This document shows, piece by piece, positions 1-5,562 of a stretch of DNA of 5,562 bases. The stretch comes from Acidobacteriota bacterium (GTDB taxonomy: Bacteria > Acidobacteriota > Blastocatellia > Pyrinomonadales > Pyrinomonadaceae). The notes under the pieces are model-generated. The model was not told the origin of the DNA and did not search any database. It worked only from the letters and a program-made list of their open reading frames with translations. Numbering within the stretch: the first letter of the stretch is position 1; each line of letters opens with the position of its first letter. Where the stretch lies: the NCBI GenBank assembly GCA_020201365.1, contig JAIVGV010000129.1:1-5562 (forward strand), given 5' to 3'. Position numbers and translations under genes: made by a program.

Positions 1-43
1 GGGGATGGGGGTTGGAAAATGCCAATCCCTAACCCCCATCCCC
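1..43. repeat. Perfect 13-bp inverted repeat (stem-loop) upstream of the ABC operon genes
   Basis: Bases 1-13 (GGGGATGGGGGTT) are the exact reverse complement of bases 31-43, with a 17-base spacer. Inside the spacer a second short pair (TTGG at 12-15 and CCAA at 22-25) offers an alternative inner stem. The unit CCCCCATCC occurs at 33-41 and again at 46-54, so the left arm could pair with either copy. No T-run follows the stem, so it does not look like an intrinsic terminator. If an upstream gene, perhaps the missing substrate-binding protein, is cotranscribed, such a hairpin could protect the upstream message end and set stoichiometry; this is inference. It could equally be one copy of a dispersed intergenic repeat. 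Confidence 0.75.
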
Positions 44-51
44 CGCCCCCC
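27..51 (-). other. Putative G-quadruplex motif on the minus strand
   Basis: On the + strand this tract reads C3-TAA-C5-AT-C5-G-C6. Read on the minus strand it has four G-runs of 6, 5, 5 and 3 with loops of 1, 2 and 3 bases, which satisfies the usual G3+ N1-7 pattern. It lies on the template strand of the following gene, 14 bases before its start codon, and overlaps the right arm of the inverted repeat. Folding and any effect on transcription are not shown by sequence alone. The four-run pattern is directly visible; function is inference. Confidence 0.6.
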
Positions 52-65
52 ATCCACTGTGTCTT

Positions 66-1643
66 ATGAGTACCGCACCACTCCTCCGCATGGAGGGCAT
101 CACGAAAATATTTTCGGGCGTCGTCGCGCTCGACGGCGTTGACTTCACGTTGGATCGCGGCGAGGTGCATTCGCTCGTCGGCGAGAACGGCGCGGGGAAA
201 TCCACCCTCATCAAGATCATGACGGGCGCGTACCGGCGCGACGGCGGGCGCGTCATGTTCGAGGGCCGCGAAGTTGATTTCCGCTCGCCGGAGGACGCGC
301 AGCGCGCGGGCGTCGTCGCCGTCTATCAGGAAGTGAACCTACTCGCCTACCGCACCGTCGCGGAGAACATCTACCTCGGTCGCGAGCCGCGCCGCGCGGG
401 GCTTATCGACTGGAAGCGGATGAACAGGGACGCCGCCGCGCTCCTGGATCGTCTCGGACTCGACATCGATCCGGCGGCGACGCTCGGCGATCTCAACATC
501 GCCCTGCGGCAGATGGTGGCGATCGCGCGCGGCGTCTCGTTCGGCGCGAAGGTCGTCGTGCTTGATGAGCCGACGAGTTCTCTGACCGAGCACGAGGTCT
601 CGATCCTCTACGACGTGATCCGCCGCCTGAAATCGGAAGGCACGGGCGTCGTCTATATCAGCCACCGCTTCGACGAGCTGTACACGATCTGCGACCGCGT
701 GACGATCCTGCGCGACGGCAAACTGGTCGGCACGCGCCCGCTCGCGGGGCTCGACCGCCTCGATCTCGTCTGCATGATGCTCGGTCGCGCGCGCGAGGAG
801 TTGCGGAGCAAAGGAGCGACCGGCTTCGGCGCGCCCCACGAAGCGAAGGCGGGCGAGACGCCGCTCCTGCGCGCCGAAGATTTAACGCGCGGGCGCAAGC
901 TCGATCACGTCTCGCTCGACGTCGGGCGCGGCGAGATCGTCGGACTCGCCGGGCTGCTCGGATCGGGTCGCACCGAGACGGCGCGCGCGATCTTTGGGGC
1001 GGATGCGGTCGAAGAGGGCCGGGTCTCACTCGAAGGCAAGCCGCTGAACTTGCGCTCGCCGAACGACGCGATTGACGCGGGGCTCGCGTTCCTCTCCGAA
1101 GATCGCAAAGCCGAAGGGATCATCCCGGAGCTGTCCGTGCGCGAGAACCTGACGCTCGCCGCGCTGCCCGCGCTCAGCAGCCTCGGCGTCGTCTCGCGCC
1201 GCAAGCAGAACGAGATCGTCGAGCGGTTCATGAAGCGGCTCGGCATCAAGGCGGCGGGCGCAGACCAGAAGATACGCGAGCTGTCCGGCGGCAACCAGCA
1301 AAAAGTTCTGCTCGCGCGCTGGCTGTGTAAGAACCCGAAGTTTCTGATCATGGACGAGCCGACGCGCGGCATAGACGTTGGCGCGAAGGCGGAGATTCAG
1401 TCGCTCGTCAACGAGCTGGCTCAGTCGGGTCTCGGCGTCCTGATGATCTCTTCGGAACTCGAAGAACTCGTCGAGGGCAGCTCGCGCGTCGTCGTCATGC
1501 GCGACGGGCGGCGCGCGGCTGAGCTGCGCGGCGGAGAGATTTCGCAGGACGCGATCATCCGCGCGATGGCTGAGGACGCGATTGACGCGGGCGCGTCGGC
1601 GACGACTGTCGCGGCAGAGGAAAAGACCGACGGGGCGCGCTGA
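66..1643 (+). CDS. ytfR: Sugar ABC transporter ATP-binding protein, YtfR/RbsA family (two NBDs)
   Basis: Energises monosaccharide import through the paired permeases encoded downstream; cytoplasmic, membrane-associated. At 525 aa it has the normal length for the double-NBD sugar ATPases (RbsA, MglA, XylG, YtfR). NBD1 has Walker A GENGAGKST (39-47), Q-loop Gln88, a diverged signature LNIALRQ (143-149), Walker B with D167-E168, and switch His200. NBD2 has a degenerate Walker A GLLGSGRT (296-303, Arg302 in place of Lys), canonical signature LSGGNQQK (406-413), Walker B D430-E431, and Ser where the switch His would be (ISSELEEL). The GREPRR, GSGRTETA and SSELEEL blocks look closer to YtfR than to RbsA from memory. 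The symbol rests on this and on the gene order, and the substrate is not proven. The ATG at 66 has no clear Shine-Dalgarno; Met9 (position 90) is a weaker alternative. The last ~20 residues are an Ala/Glu-rich tail. The stop lies 29 bp before the first permease. Confidence 0.95.
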   Translation: MSTAPLLRMEGITKIFSGVVALDGVDFTLDRGEVHSLVGENGAGKSTLIKIMTGAYRRDGGRVMFEGREVDFRSPEDAQRAGVVAVYQEVNLLAYRTVAENIYLGREPRRAGLIDWKRMNRDAAALLDRLGLDIDPAATLGDLNIALRQMVAIARGVSFGAKVVVLDEPTSSLTEHEVSILYDVIRRLKSEGTGVVYISHRFDELYTICDRVTILRDGKLVGTRPLAGLDRLDLVCMMLGRAREELRSKGATGFGAPHEAKAGETPLLRAEDLTRGRKLDHVSLDVGRGEIVGLAGLLGSGRTETARAIFGADAVEEGRVSLEGKPLNLRSPNDAIDAGLAFLSEDRKAEGIIPELSVRENLTLAALPALSSLGVVSRRKQNEIVERFMKRLGIKAAGADQKIRELSGGNQQKVLLARWLCKNPKFLIMDEPTRGIDVGAKAEIQSLVNELAQSGLGVLMISSELEELVEGSSRVVVMRDGRRAAELRGGEISQDAIIRAMAEDAIDAGASATTVAAEEKTDGAR

Positions 1644-1672
1644 GTCGCCGCGCGGCGGAGGCAGGAAACGAC

Positions 1673-2650
1673 ATGGCTGGGACGACGGCGGGCGGTGTGA
1701 CGGGAGCGCGCGGCGCGCGGCGCGCGGGGCTCGCGGACTACGCGCCGACTTACGGCGCACTGGCCGCGCTCGTCCTGCTCTTTCTGATCAACGCCGTCGC
1801 GACGCGAAACTTCCTCGACGTGAATAACTTCCGCAACATCCTGTTGCAGGTCACGCCGACCGTGCTCGTCGCGATCGGGATGACCTACGTCATCGCGACG
1901 GGCGGGATCGATCTCTCGGTCGGCTCGATCATGGCAATCGCGTCGGCGGTCGCGGCGGTCTCGCTCGGCCACGGCGTCGGGCTCGCAATCGTCTTCGCGC
2001 TCGCCGCCGCGCTCGCGACCGGGGCGATCAACGGCGCGATCATCACGGGCTTCCGCATCCAGCCGATCATCGTCACGCTCGCCTCGCTCATCACCGTGCG
2101 CGGCGTCGCGCAGGTCGTCAGCAACGGCGGGCAGCTCATCCCGTTCGACAACCCGCGCTTCGCGTGGCTCGGTCAGGGCCAGCTCGGGCCCGTGCCCGTG
2201 CAGGTCGCGCTGATGGCGCTCGTCGTCGCGGCGGCGATCTTCGTCATGCGCGCGACCGCGTTCGGTCGCTACGTCGCGGCGGTCGGCGGCAACGAGGCTG
2301 CGGCGCGTCTCGCGGGCGTGCGCGTGCACCGCACGAAGCTCGCGGTTTACGCGCTCTCAGGTCTGCTCGCCGGTCTCGCCGGGCTCATCGAGACGGCTCG
2401 CTTGAGCGCGAGCGACGCGCAGAAGGTGGGCCTCAACATCGAACTCGACGCCATCGCGGCGGTCGTCGTCGGCGGCACGCCTCTGACGGGCGGACGCGCG
2501 ACCGTCATCGGCACCGTCATCGGCGCGCTCATCATGCAGCTGATTACGACGAGCTTCAACATGAACGGCATCAGCTTCGCCTGGTCGCTCGTCATCAAGG
2601 CGGCCATCATCATCGTCGCCGTTTACATTCAGCGATCGAAAGTGGCTTGA
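1673..2650 (+). CDS. ytfT: Sugar ABC transporter permease, RbsC family (YtfT-like)
   Basis: Inner-membrane subunit that, with the second permease at 4444-5454, should form the translocation pore. The 325-aa protein has a short Gly/Ala/Arg-rich cytoplasmic N-terminus (1-25), then roughly eight to ten hydrophobic segments, the first at about 27-45. Family hallmarks are IGMTYVIATGGIDLSVGS (68-85), RIQPIIVTL (128-136), the EAA-type coupling loop GGNEAAARLAGV (205-216), which contacts the ATPase, and ELDAIAAVVVGG (257-268). The ATG is preceded by GGAGGCAGGA (1657-1666) at suitable spacing, which supports this start. The YtfT name comes from sequence resemblance and from following a YtfR-like ATPase in a two-permease locus. 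RbsC-type specificity for another pentose or hexose is equally possible. It shares several near-identical nucleotide blocks with the second permease. Confidence 0.94.
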   Translation: MAGTTAGGVTGARGARRAGLADYAPTYGALAALVLLFLINAVATRNFLDVNNFRNILLQVTPTVLVAIGMTYVIATGGIDLSVGSIMAIASAVAAVSLGHGVGLAIVFALAAALATGAINGAIITGFRIQPIIVTLASLITVRGVAQVVSNGGQLIPFDNPRFAWLGQGQLGPVPVQVALMALVVAAAIFVMRATAFGRYVAAVGGNEAAARLAGVRVHRTKLAVYALSGLLAGLAGLIETARLSASDAQKVGLNIELDAIAAVVVGGTPLTGGRATVIGTVIGALIMQLITTSFNMNGISFAWSLVIKAAIIIVAVYIQRSKVA

Positions 2651-2669
2651 GCCGTCCGACGGGAGCGAT

Positions 2670-2685
2670 CCGCCGACGGAGGCGG
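2670..2685 (+). other. Small GC hairpin in the permease-GH43 gap
   Basis: CCGCC (2670-2674) pairs with GGCGG (2681-2685) across a 6-base loop. Just upstream, CCGTC (2652-2656) pairs with GACGG (2658-2662) around one base, and could instead pair with GACGG at 2675-2679. The stem covers the purine-rich GGAGG at 2678-2682. No T-tract follows, so this is not a standard terminator. Such short GC stems arise easily at this base composition, and a role in tuning hydrolase translation is speculative. Confidence 0.3.
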
Positions 2686-2713
2686 GGCGCGGAACAACGA
2701 GACGCGGGGCGTT

Positions 2714-4402
2714 GTGAGCCGGAGACCATTTTTCAGCGTGAGACGATCTTTAAACAGAAGCGCGACTGCCTTTCGTCGCGCCGCGCTCGCTGCGCTCGCG
2801 CTCGGCTGGCTCCTGTCGGCGACGCGCGCGCAAGTCGTCTATCACAACCCGGTCATCCCCGGCGATCACCCAGACCCGACGGTGCTTCGCGTCGGCGACG
2901 AGTATTGGGCGATGGTGACGACCGGCGATTGGGCTCCGCACTTCACGATCCTGCGCTCGCGCGATCTCGTCGCGTGGCGGACGGTCGGCGCGGTCTTTCA
3001 GCGGAAGCCCGCTTGGGCCAAGGGCGACTTCTGGGCTCCCGAGCTGATCGAAGATCGCGGCAGCTTCTACCTCTACTACACCGCGCGGCGCGACGAGGGA
3101 CCCGCGAAGAAGGGGACGCTCTGCGTCGCCGTCGCGACCGCCGCGCGTCCCGACGGGCCGTACACGGATCACGGGCCGGTCGTCTGCCAGCCAATCGGAT
3201 CAATCGATCCCTTCAGCCTGCGCGACGCGGACGGCCGCCGCTATTTGATCTGGAAAGAGGACGGCAACGACCGGCAACAGCCGACGCCGATCTGGGCGCA
3301 GCAGTTGACCGACGACGGGCTGCGCCTGACGGGGAAGCGAAAAGAGCTGATCCGCAACGACCCCGCGACGTGGGAGGGCATCGCGGTCGAAGGCCCGTAC
3401 GTGCTGCGGCGCGGCGGCTGGTACTATCTCTTCTATTCGGGCAACGCCTGCTGTGGCCGCAAGTGTTCCTACGCGCTCGGCGTCGCGCGCGCGCGCGTAC
3501 TCCTCGGCCCCTGGGAGAAAGACCCGGCGAACCCCATCGTCGGCGGAAACTCAGCTTGGCAATGTCCCGGTCATGGCGACGTGGTGACGACTGCGGAAGA
3601 TCGCGAGTTCCTGATCTATCACTCGTACCGGCGCAGCGCCGATACCTTCATGGTCGGTCGCGAGGCGGTGCTCGACCGCATCGGTTGGGACGAGAAGGGC
3701 TGGCCGCACGTCAACGACGACTCCGGCCCGAGCAGCGACGCGCCCGCGCCGCTCGCGACGGACGATGCCGGCGTGCGAACAGTCGAACAGTCGAAGGCGC
3801 GTTCTCTAAATCGGGCACGGGCGGGCGTGGCCGACTTCTTCGACGGCTTCAACTCGCCGCAGCTAGACGCGGCTTGGCAGTGGCCGATGGAGAACGCGCA
3901 GAGCGCGCGGGTGGACGCAGGGCCGGGCGGCTATCTGGTGCTGACCACGGAAGGCGGCGCGGCGGACGAGTGGGCGGGCGCGGTCGTCGGCCTGCGCGCG
4001 ACCTCCGGCAGTTACACGGCCACGGTCGCGCTCGTGCCGCCGACGCCGCCCGGCGTGCGCGCGGGTCTGTCGGCTTACGGGTGGCGCGGCGCGGCGCTGG
4101 GCGCGTCGGTCGGCGACGGCAAGGTCTCAGTCTGGCGGCGCGAGGGCAAGTCGCAGGAGACGCTCGCGAGCGCAGCAACTCCGCGCGCGCCGCTCGTCTT
4201 CCTGCGCATGACTGCGGAGCGCGGCGAGACGTACCGCTTCGAGTTCAGCGCGAACGGACGCGATTGGCAGCCGCTCGGCGGCAACGTGAACGGAAGCTAC
4301 ATCGAGGGCGCGCATGTCGCACTCACTGTCGCGGGGCCGCCGGGCTCCGCCGCGCGCTTCGACTGGATACGGACTGCGCCGCGCGTCGAAGCCGGCAGGT
4401 GA
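2714..4402 (+). CDS. Exported glycoside hydrolase family 43 protein with C-terminal beta-sandwich-like domain
   Basis: Probable arabinofuranosidase or beta-xylosidase acting outside the cytoplasm on plant-type oligosaccharides; exact specificity and GH43 subfamily are unresolved. The 562-aa protein begins with a long basic n-region, a hydrophobic core at about 23-35 and a likely signal peptidase site after ATRA (39). The five-bladed propeller domain (about 45-335) shows NPVIPGDHPDPTV with the expected base Asp54, FWAPE (106-110), the pKa-modulating Asp165 in GSIDPF, the acid Glu226 in VEGPYV, and the pocket His287 in PGHG. After an Ala/Asp/Ser-rich linker (about 336-372), residues 374-552 (DFFDGFN start, ending FDWIR) resemble the C-terminal domain of GH43 xylosidases. 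All six cysteines (137, 158, 246, 247, 251, 284) are in the catalytic domain. GTG at 2714 is the only start codon between the preceding in-frame stop and the signal peptide apart from a GTG at 2738; its Shine-Dalgarno (GGGG at 2706-2709) is weak. It sits between two permease genes and probably supplies their substrate. Confidence 0.93.
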   Translation: MSRRPFFSVRRSLNRSATAFRRAALAALALGWLLSATRAQVVYHNPVIPGDHPDPTVLRVGDEYWAMVTTGDWAPHFTILRSRDLVAWRTVGAVFQRKPAWAKGDFWAPELIEDRGSFYLYYTARRDEGPAKKGTLCVAVATAARPDGPYTDHGPVVCQPIGSIDPFSLRDADGRRYLIWKEDGNDRQQPTPIWAQQLTDDGLRLTGKRKELIRNDPATWEGIAVEGPYVLRRGGWYYLFYSGNACCGRKCSYALGVARARVLLGPWEKDPANPIVGGNSAWQCPGHGDVVTTAEDREFLIYHSYRRSADTFMVGREAVLDRIGWDEKGWPHVNDDSGPSSDAPAPLATDDAGVRTVEQSKARSLNRARAGVADFFDGFNSPQLDAAWQWPMENAQSARVDAGPGGYLVLTTEGGAADEWAGAVVGLRATSGSYTATVALVPPTPPGVRAGLSAYGWRGAALGASVGDGKVSVWRREGKSQETLASAATPRAPLVFLRMTAERGETYRFEFSANGRDWQPLGGNVNGSYIEGAHVALTVAGPPGSAARFDWIRTAPRVEAGR

Positions 4403-4432
4403 TTGAAGGGCGCGACAGATCGGCGTCTGAAG

Positions 4433-4440
4433 AAGGGGGA
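4433..4440 (+). promoter_or_regulatory. Ribosome binding site of the second permease
   Basis: AAGGGGGA ends 3 bases before the ATG at 4444, with its G-core about 4-8 bases from it. It fixes the start of the second permease. The point matters because the same reading frame is open, without a stop, from about 2164 to this point, so the frame alone does not show where the protein begins. Confidence 0.7.
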
Positions 4441-4443
4441 ACA

Positions 4444-5454
4444 ATGGCTCAGGTCGGGACGACGACTGTTGGCGGCGCGGGGTCGGCGCTGGGCCGGAGC
4501 GCGCGGGCGCGCGCCGTCTCGCTCATCCAGCGTGCCGGCGCGCTCGTCGCGCTCGCGCTCGTCTGCGGCTTCGCGGCCTACCGTTACCCGCAGTTCATGA
4601 CGGGCGCGAACCTCACGAACGTGCTCCGGCAGAACAGCATGCTGGGGCTCGTCGCGCTCGGCATGACGTTCGTGATCCTGACGGGCGGGATCGATCTCTC
4701 AGTCGGATCGCTTCTGGCGGTCGCGGGGGTCGCGGCGGCGCACTTCGCGGGGCGCGGCCTACCCGTCGCGCTCCTCGCGGGCGTCGTGCTCGCGGGCGTG
4801 CTCGGATTCGTCAACGGCGTCGTCATTGCGCGCGCGCGCATCCAGCCGTTCATCGTCACGCTCGCGATGATGATCGCGGCACGCGGGCTAGCCCTCGTCG
4901 TGACGAACGAGCAGACCATCCGCGTGGATCGCGCGGCGCAGGGGTTTACAGACCTGGGGCGCAGCGAGATCGGGCTGGGGCCGGTCGGCCTGCCCGTGCC
5001 GGTCTTGATCCTCGTCGTCGCTTACGCCGTCGGCTGGCTCGTGCTCAACCACACGCGCTTCGGTCGCCACGTCTATTCCATCGGCGACAACGGAGAGGCG
5101 GCGCGGCTGATGGGCTTGAACGTGCGGCGCGTGACGGTCGGCGTTTACACTCTGTCGGGCCTGCTCGCGGGACTCGCGGGCGTCATGCTCGCGTCGCGGC
5201 TCGGCGCGGGGCAGCCCGTCGCGGGGCAGGGGTGGGAACTGGACGCCATCGCGGCGGTCGTCGTCGGCGGGACGCTGCTGACGGGCGGGAAGGGGAGCGC
5301 GGCGTTCACGCTCGTCGGTGTACTGCTGCTCGGCGTCATCTTCAACATCTTCAACCTCGAAGGCAGCGTCACGCCCTGGTGGCAGCAAGTTCTGCGCGGG
5401 GTGATCCTGCTTGCCGTCGTGGTCGTGCAGAGCCGGCTCGGCAGAGGAAAGTGA
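4444..5454 (+). CDS. yjfF: Sugar ABC transporter permease, RbsC family (YjfF-like)
   Basis: Second inner-membrane pore subunit, expected to pair with the permease at 1673-2650 and to be driven by the ATPase at 66-1643. The 336-aa protein has an N-terminal cytoplasmic stretch (1-28), a first membrane helix at about 30-46, and further hydrophobic segments to the end. Hallmarks are LGMTFVILTGGIDLSVGS (72-89), RIQPFIVTL (132-140), the coupling loop GDNGEAARLMGL (214-225), WELDAIAAVVVGGTLLTGG (264-282) and a late GSVTPWW (307-313). GMTFVILxGGIDLSVGS and the C-terminal WW resemble YjfF rather than YtfT, from memory. The symbol is by family and gene order; the ligand is unproven. It begins 41 bp after the GH43 stop with a good ribosome binding site. 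Its closeness to the first permease suggests an old duplication, now interrupted by the hydrolase gene. Confidence 0.94.
   Translation: MAQVGTTTVGGAGSALGRSARARAVSLIQRAGALVALALVCGFAAYRYPQFMTGANLTNVLRQNSMLGLVALGMTFVILTGGIDLSVGSLLAVAGVAAAHFAGRGLPVALLAGVVLAGVLGFVNGVVIARARIQPFIVTLAMMIAARGLALVVTNEQTIRVDRAAQGFTDLGRSEIGLGPVGLPVPVLILVVAYAVGWLVLNHTRFGRHVYSIGDNGEAARLMGLNVRRVTVGVYTLSGLLAGLAGVMLASRLGAGQPVAGQGWELDAIAAVVVGGTLLTGGKGSAAFTLVGVLLLGVIFNIFNLEGSVTPWWQQVLRGVILLAVVVVQSRLGRGK
5443..5451 (+). promoter_or_regulatory. Possible ribosome binding site for the downstream frame
   Basis: AGAGGAAAG lies inside the last codons of the second permease; its AGAGGA core (5443-5448) ends 9 bases before the ATG at 5458. 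This spacing would allow translational coupling with the permease. It is the main support for the partial frame that follows. Confidence 0.4.
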
Positions 5455-5457
5455 ACG

Positions 5458-5562
5458 ATGCTGCGCAAGTGGTTCGCCGCCCGCCGAGTGATTACGTCAT
5501 TGGCGATGAAGACAACCGGCGCTCTACTCAGGAGGCAGGCCGGCTTGCTGACGGCTGACAGG
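5458..5562 (+). CDS. Partial open frame at window edge, product unrecognised
   Basis: An ATG 3 bases after the permease stop opens a frame of 35 codons with no stop before the window ends. The visible residues begin MLRKWFAARR and are rich in Arg, Lys, Leu and Ala, with no clear domain, lipobox or strong hydrophobic core. About 80 percent of third codon positions are G or C, higher than the competing frame starting GTG at 5451, which stops at 5558 after 35 codons with roughly 60 percent. An internal purine-rich AGGAGG (5530-5535) followed by TTG at 5545 in the same frame is an alternative later start. The stretch may also be intergenic. Position at the end of a sugar operon would suit a further catabolic or binding-protein gene, but nothing in the residues shows that. 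Confidence 0.3.
   Translation, partial: MLRKWFAARRVITSLAMKTTGALLRRQAGLLTADR

Noticed and set aside
1..43. Inverted repeat as a Rho-independent terminator
   Set aside because: The stem is followed by C-rich sequence with no T-run, and the loop is long at 17 bases.
1026..2329. Long minus-strand open frames opposite the ATPase and first permease
   Set aside because: Their products are Asp/Arg/Glu-rich without domains, and lie antisense to well-supported genes. They are mirror frames of biased codons.
3484..3497. Run of seven CG dinucleotides inside the GH43 gene, as a slippage or Z-DNA element
   Set aside because: It encodes ordinary Ala-Arg residues in a conserved stretch (LGVARARV) and is short; expected at this GC content.
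2164..4443. Stop-free + strand frame of about 760 codons running through the first permease and the GH43 gene into the second permease
   Set aside because: Its translation is Arg-rich low-complexity sequence, while the overlapping frame encodes clear permease and GH43 motifs. Only the part from ATG 4444 is a real gene; the rest reflects scarcity of stop codons at high GC.
66..5454. Horizontal transfer or mobile element around the hydrolase
   Set aside because: Base composition and codon use of the GH43 gene match the flanking permeases, and there are no terminal repeats, integrase or transposase in the window.
5451..5558. GTG-start 35-codon frame overlapping the second permease's stop
   Set aside because: It has less G/C at third positions (about 60 percent) than the frame from 5458 and stops at once; the weaker of the two candidates.

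Overview
The window comes from a very GC-rich bacterium with a strong preference for G/C at third codon positions (for example GCG/GCC for Ala and CGC/CGG for Arg). The exported glycoside hydrolase and sugar transporter suggest a free-living heterotroph that uses plant or microbial polysaccharides. I cannot name the phylum with confidence. An Acidobacteriota-like, Gram-negative genome would fit, but that is inference only.

Layout, all on the + strand. Positions 1-65 are non-coding, with a perfect 13-bp inverted repeat and a C-rich tract whose complement has the form of a G-quadruplex. Next come a double-NBD sugar ABC transporter ATPase (66-1643), a first RbsC-class permease (1673-2650), an exported family 43 glycoside hydrolase with a C-terminal beta-sandwich-like domain (2714-4402), and a second RbsC-class permease (4444-5454). 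A further frame starts 3 bases after that stop (5458) and stays open to the window edge; its product is unrecognised. Gaps of 29, 63 and 41 bp with no reverse-strand gene point to one operon.

The ATPase resembles YtfR, and the pairing of one ATPase with two different permeases resembles the E. coli YtfQRT-YjfF galactofuranose importer. The unusual point is the GH43 gene lying between the two permease genes. GH43 enzymes typically release L-arabinofuranose or D-xylose from plant hemicellulose and pectin. The simplest model is that the enzyme trims oligosaccharides outside the cytoplasm and the heterodimeric permease with its ATPase imports the monosaccharide, perhaps a furanose. No substrate-binding protein is visible in the window; it is expected just upstream or downstream.

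Most other open frames, including a very long one running through the first permease and the hydrolase, are by-products of the high GC content. I see no RNA gene, CRISPR array, insertion sequence or integrase.
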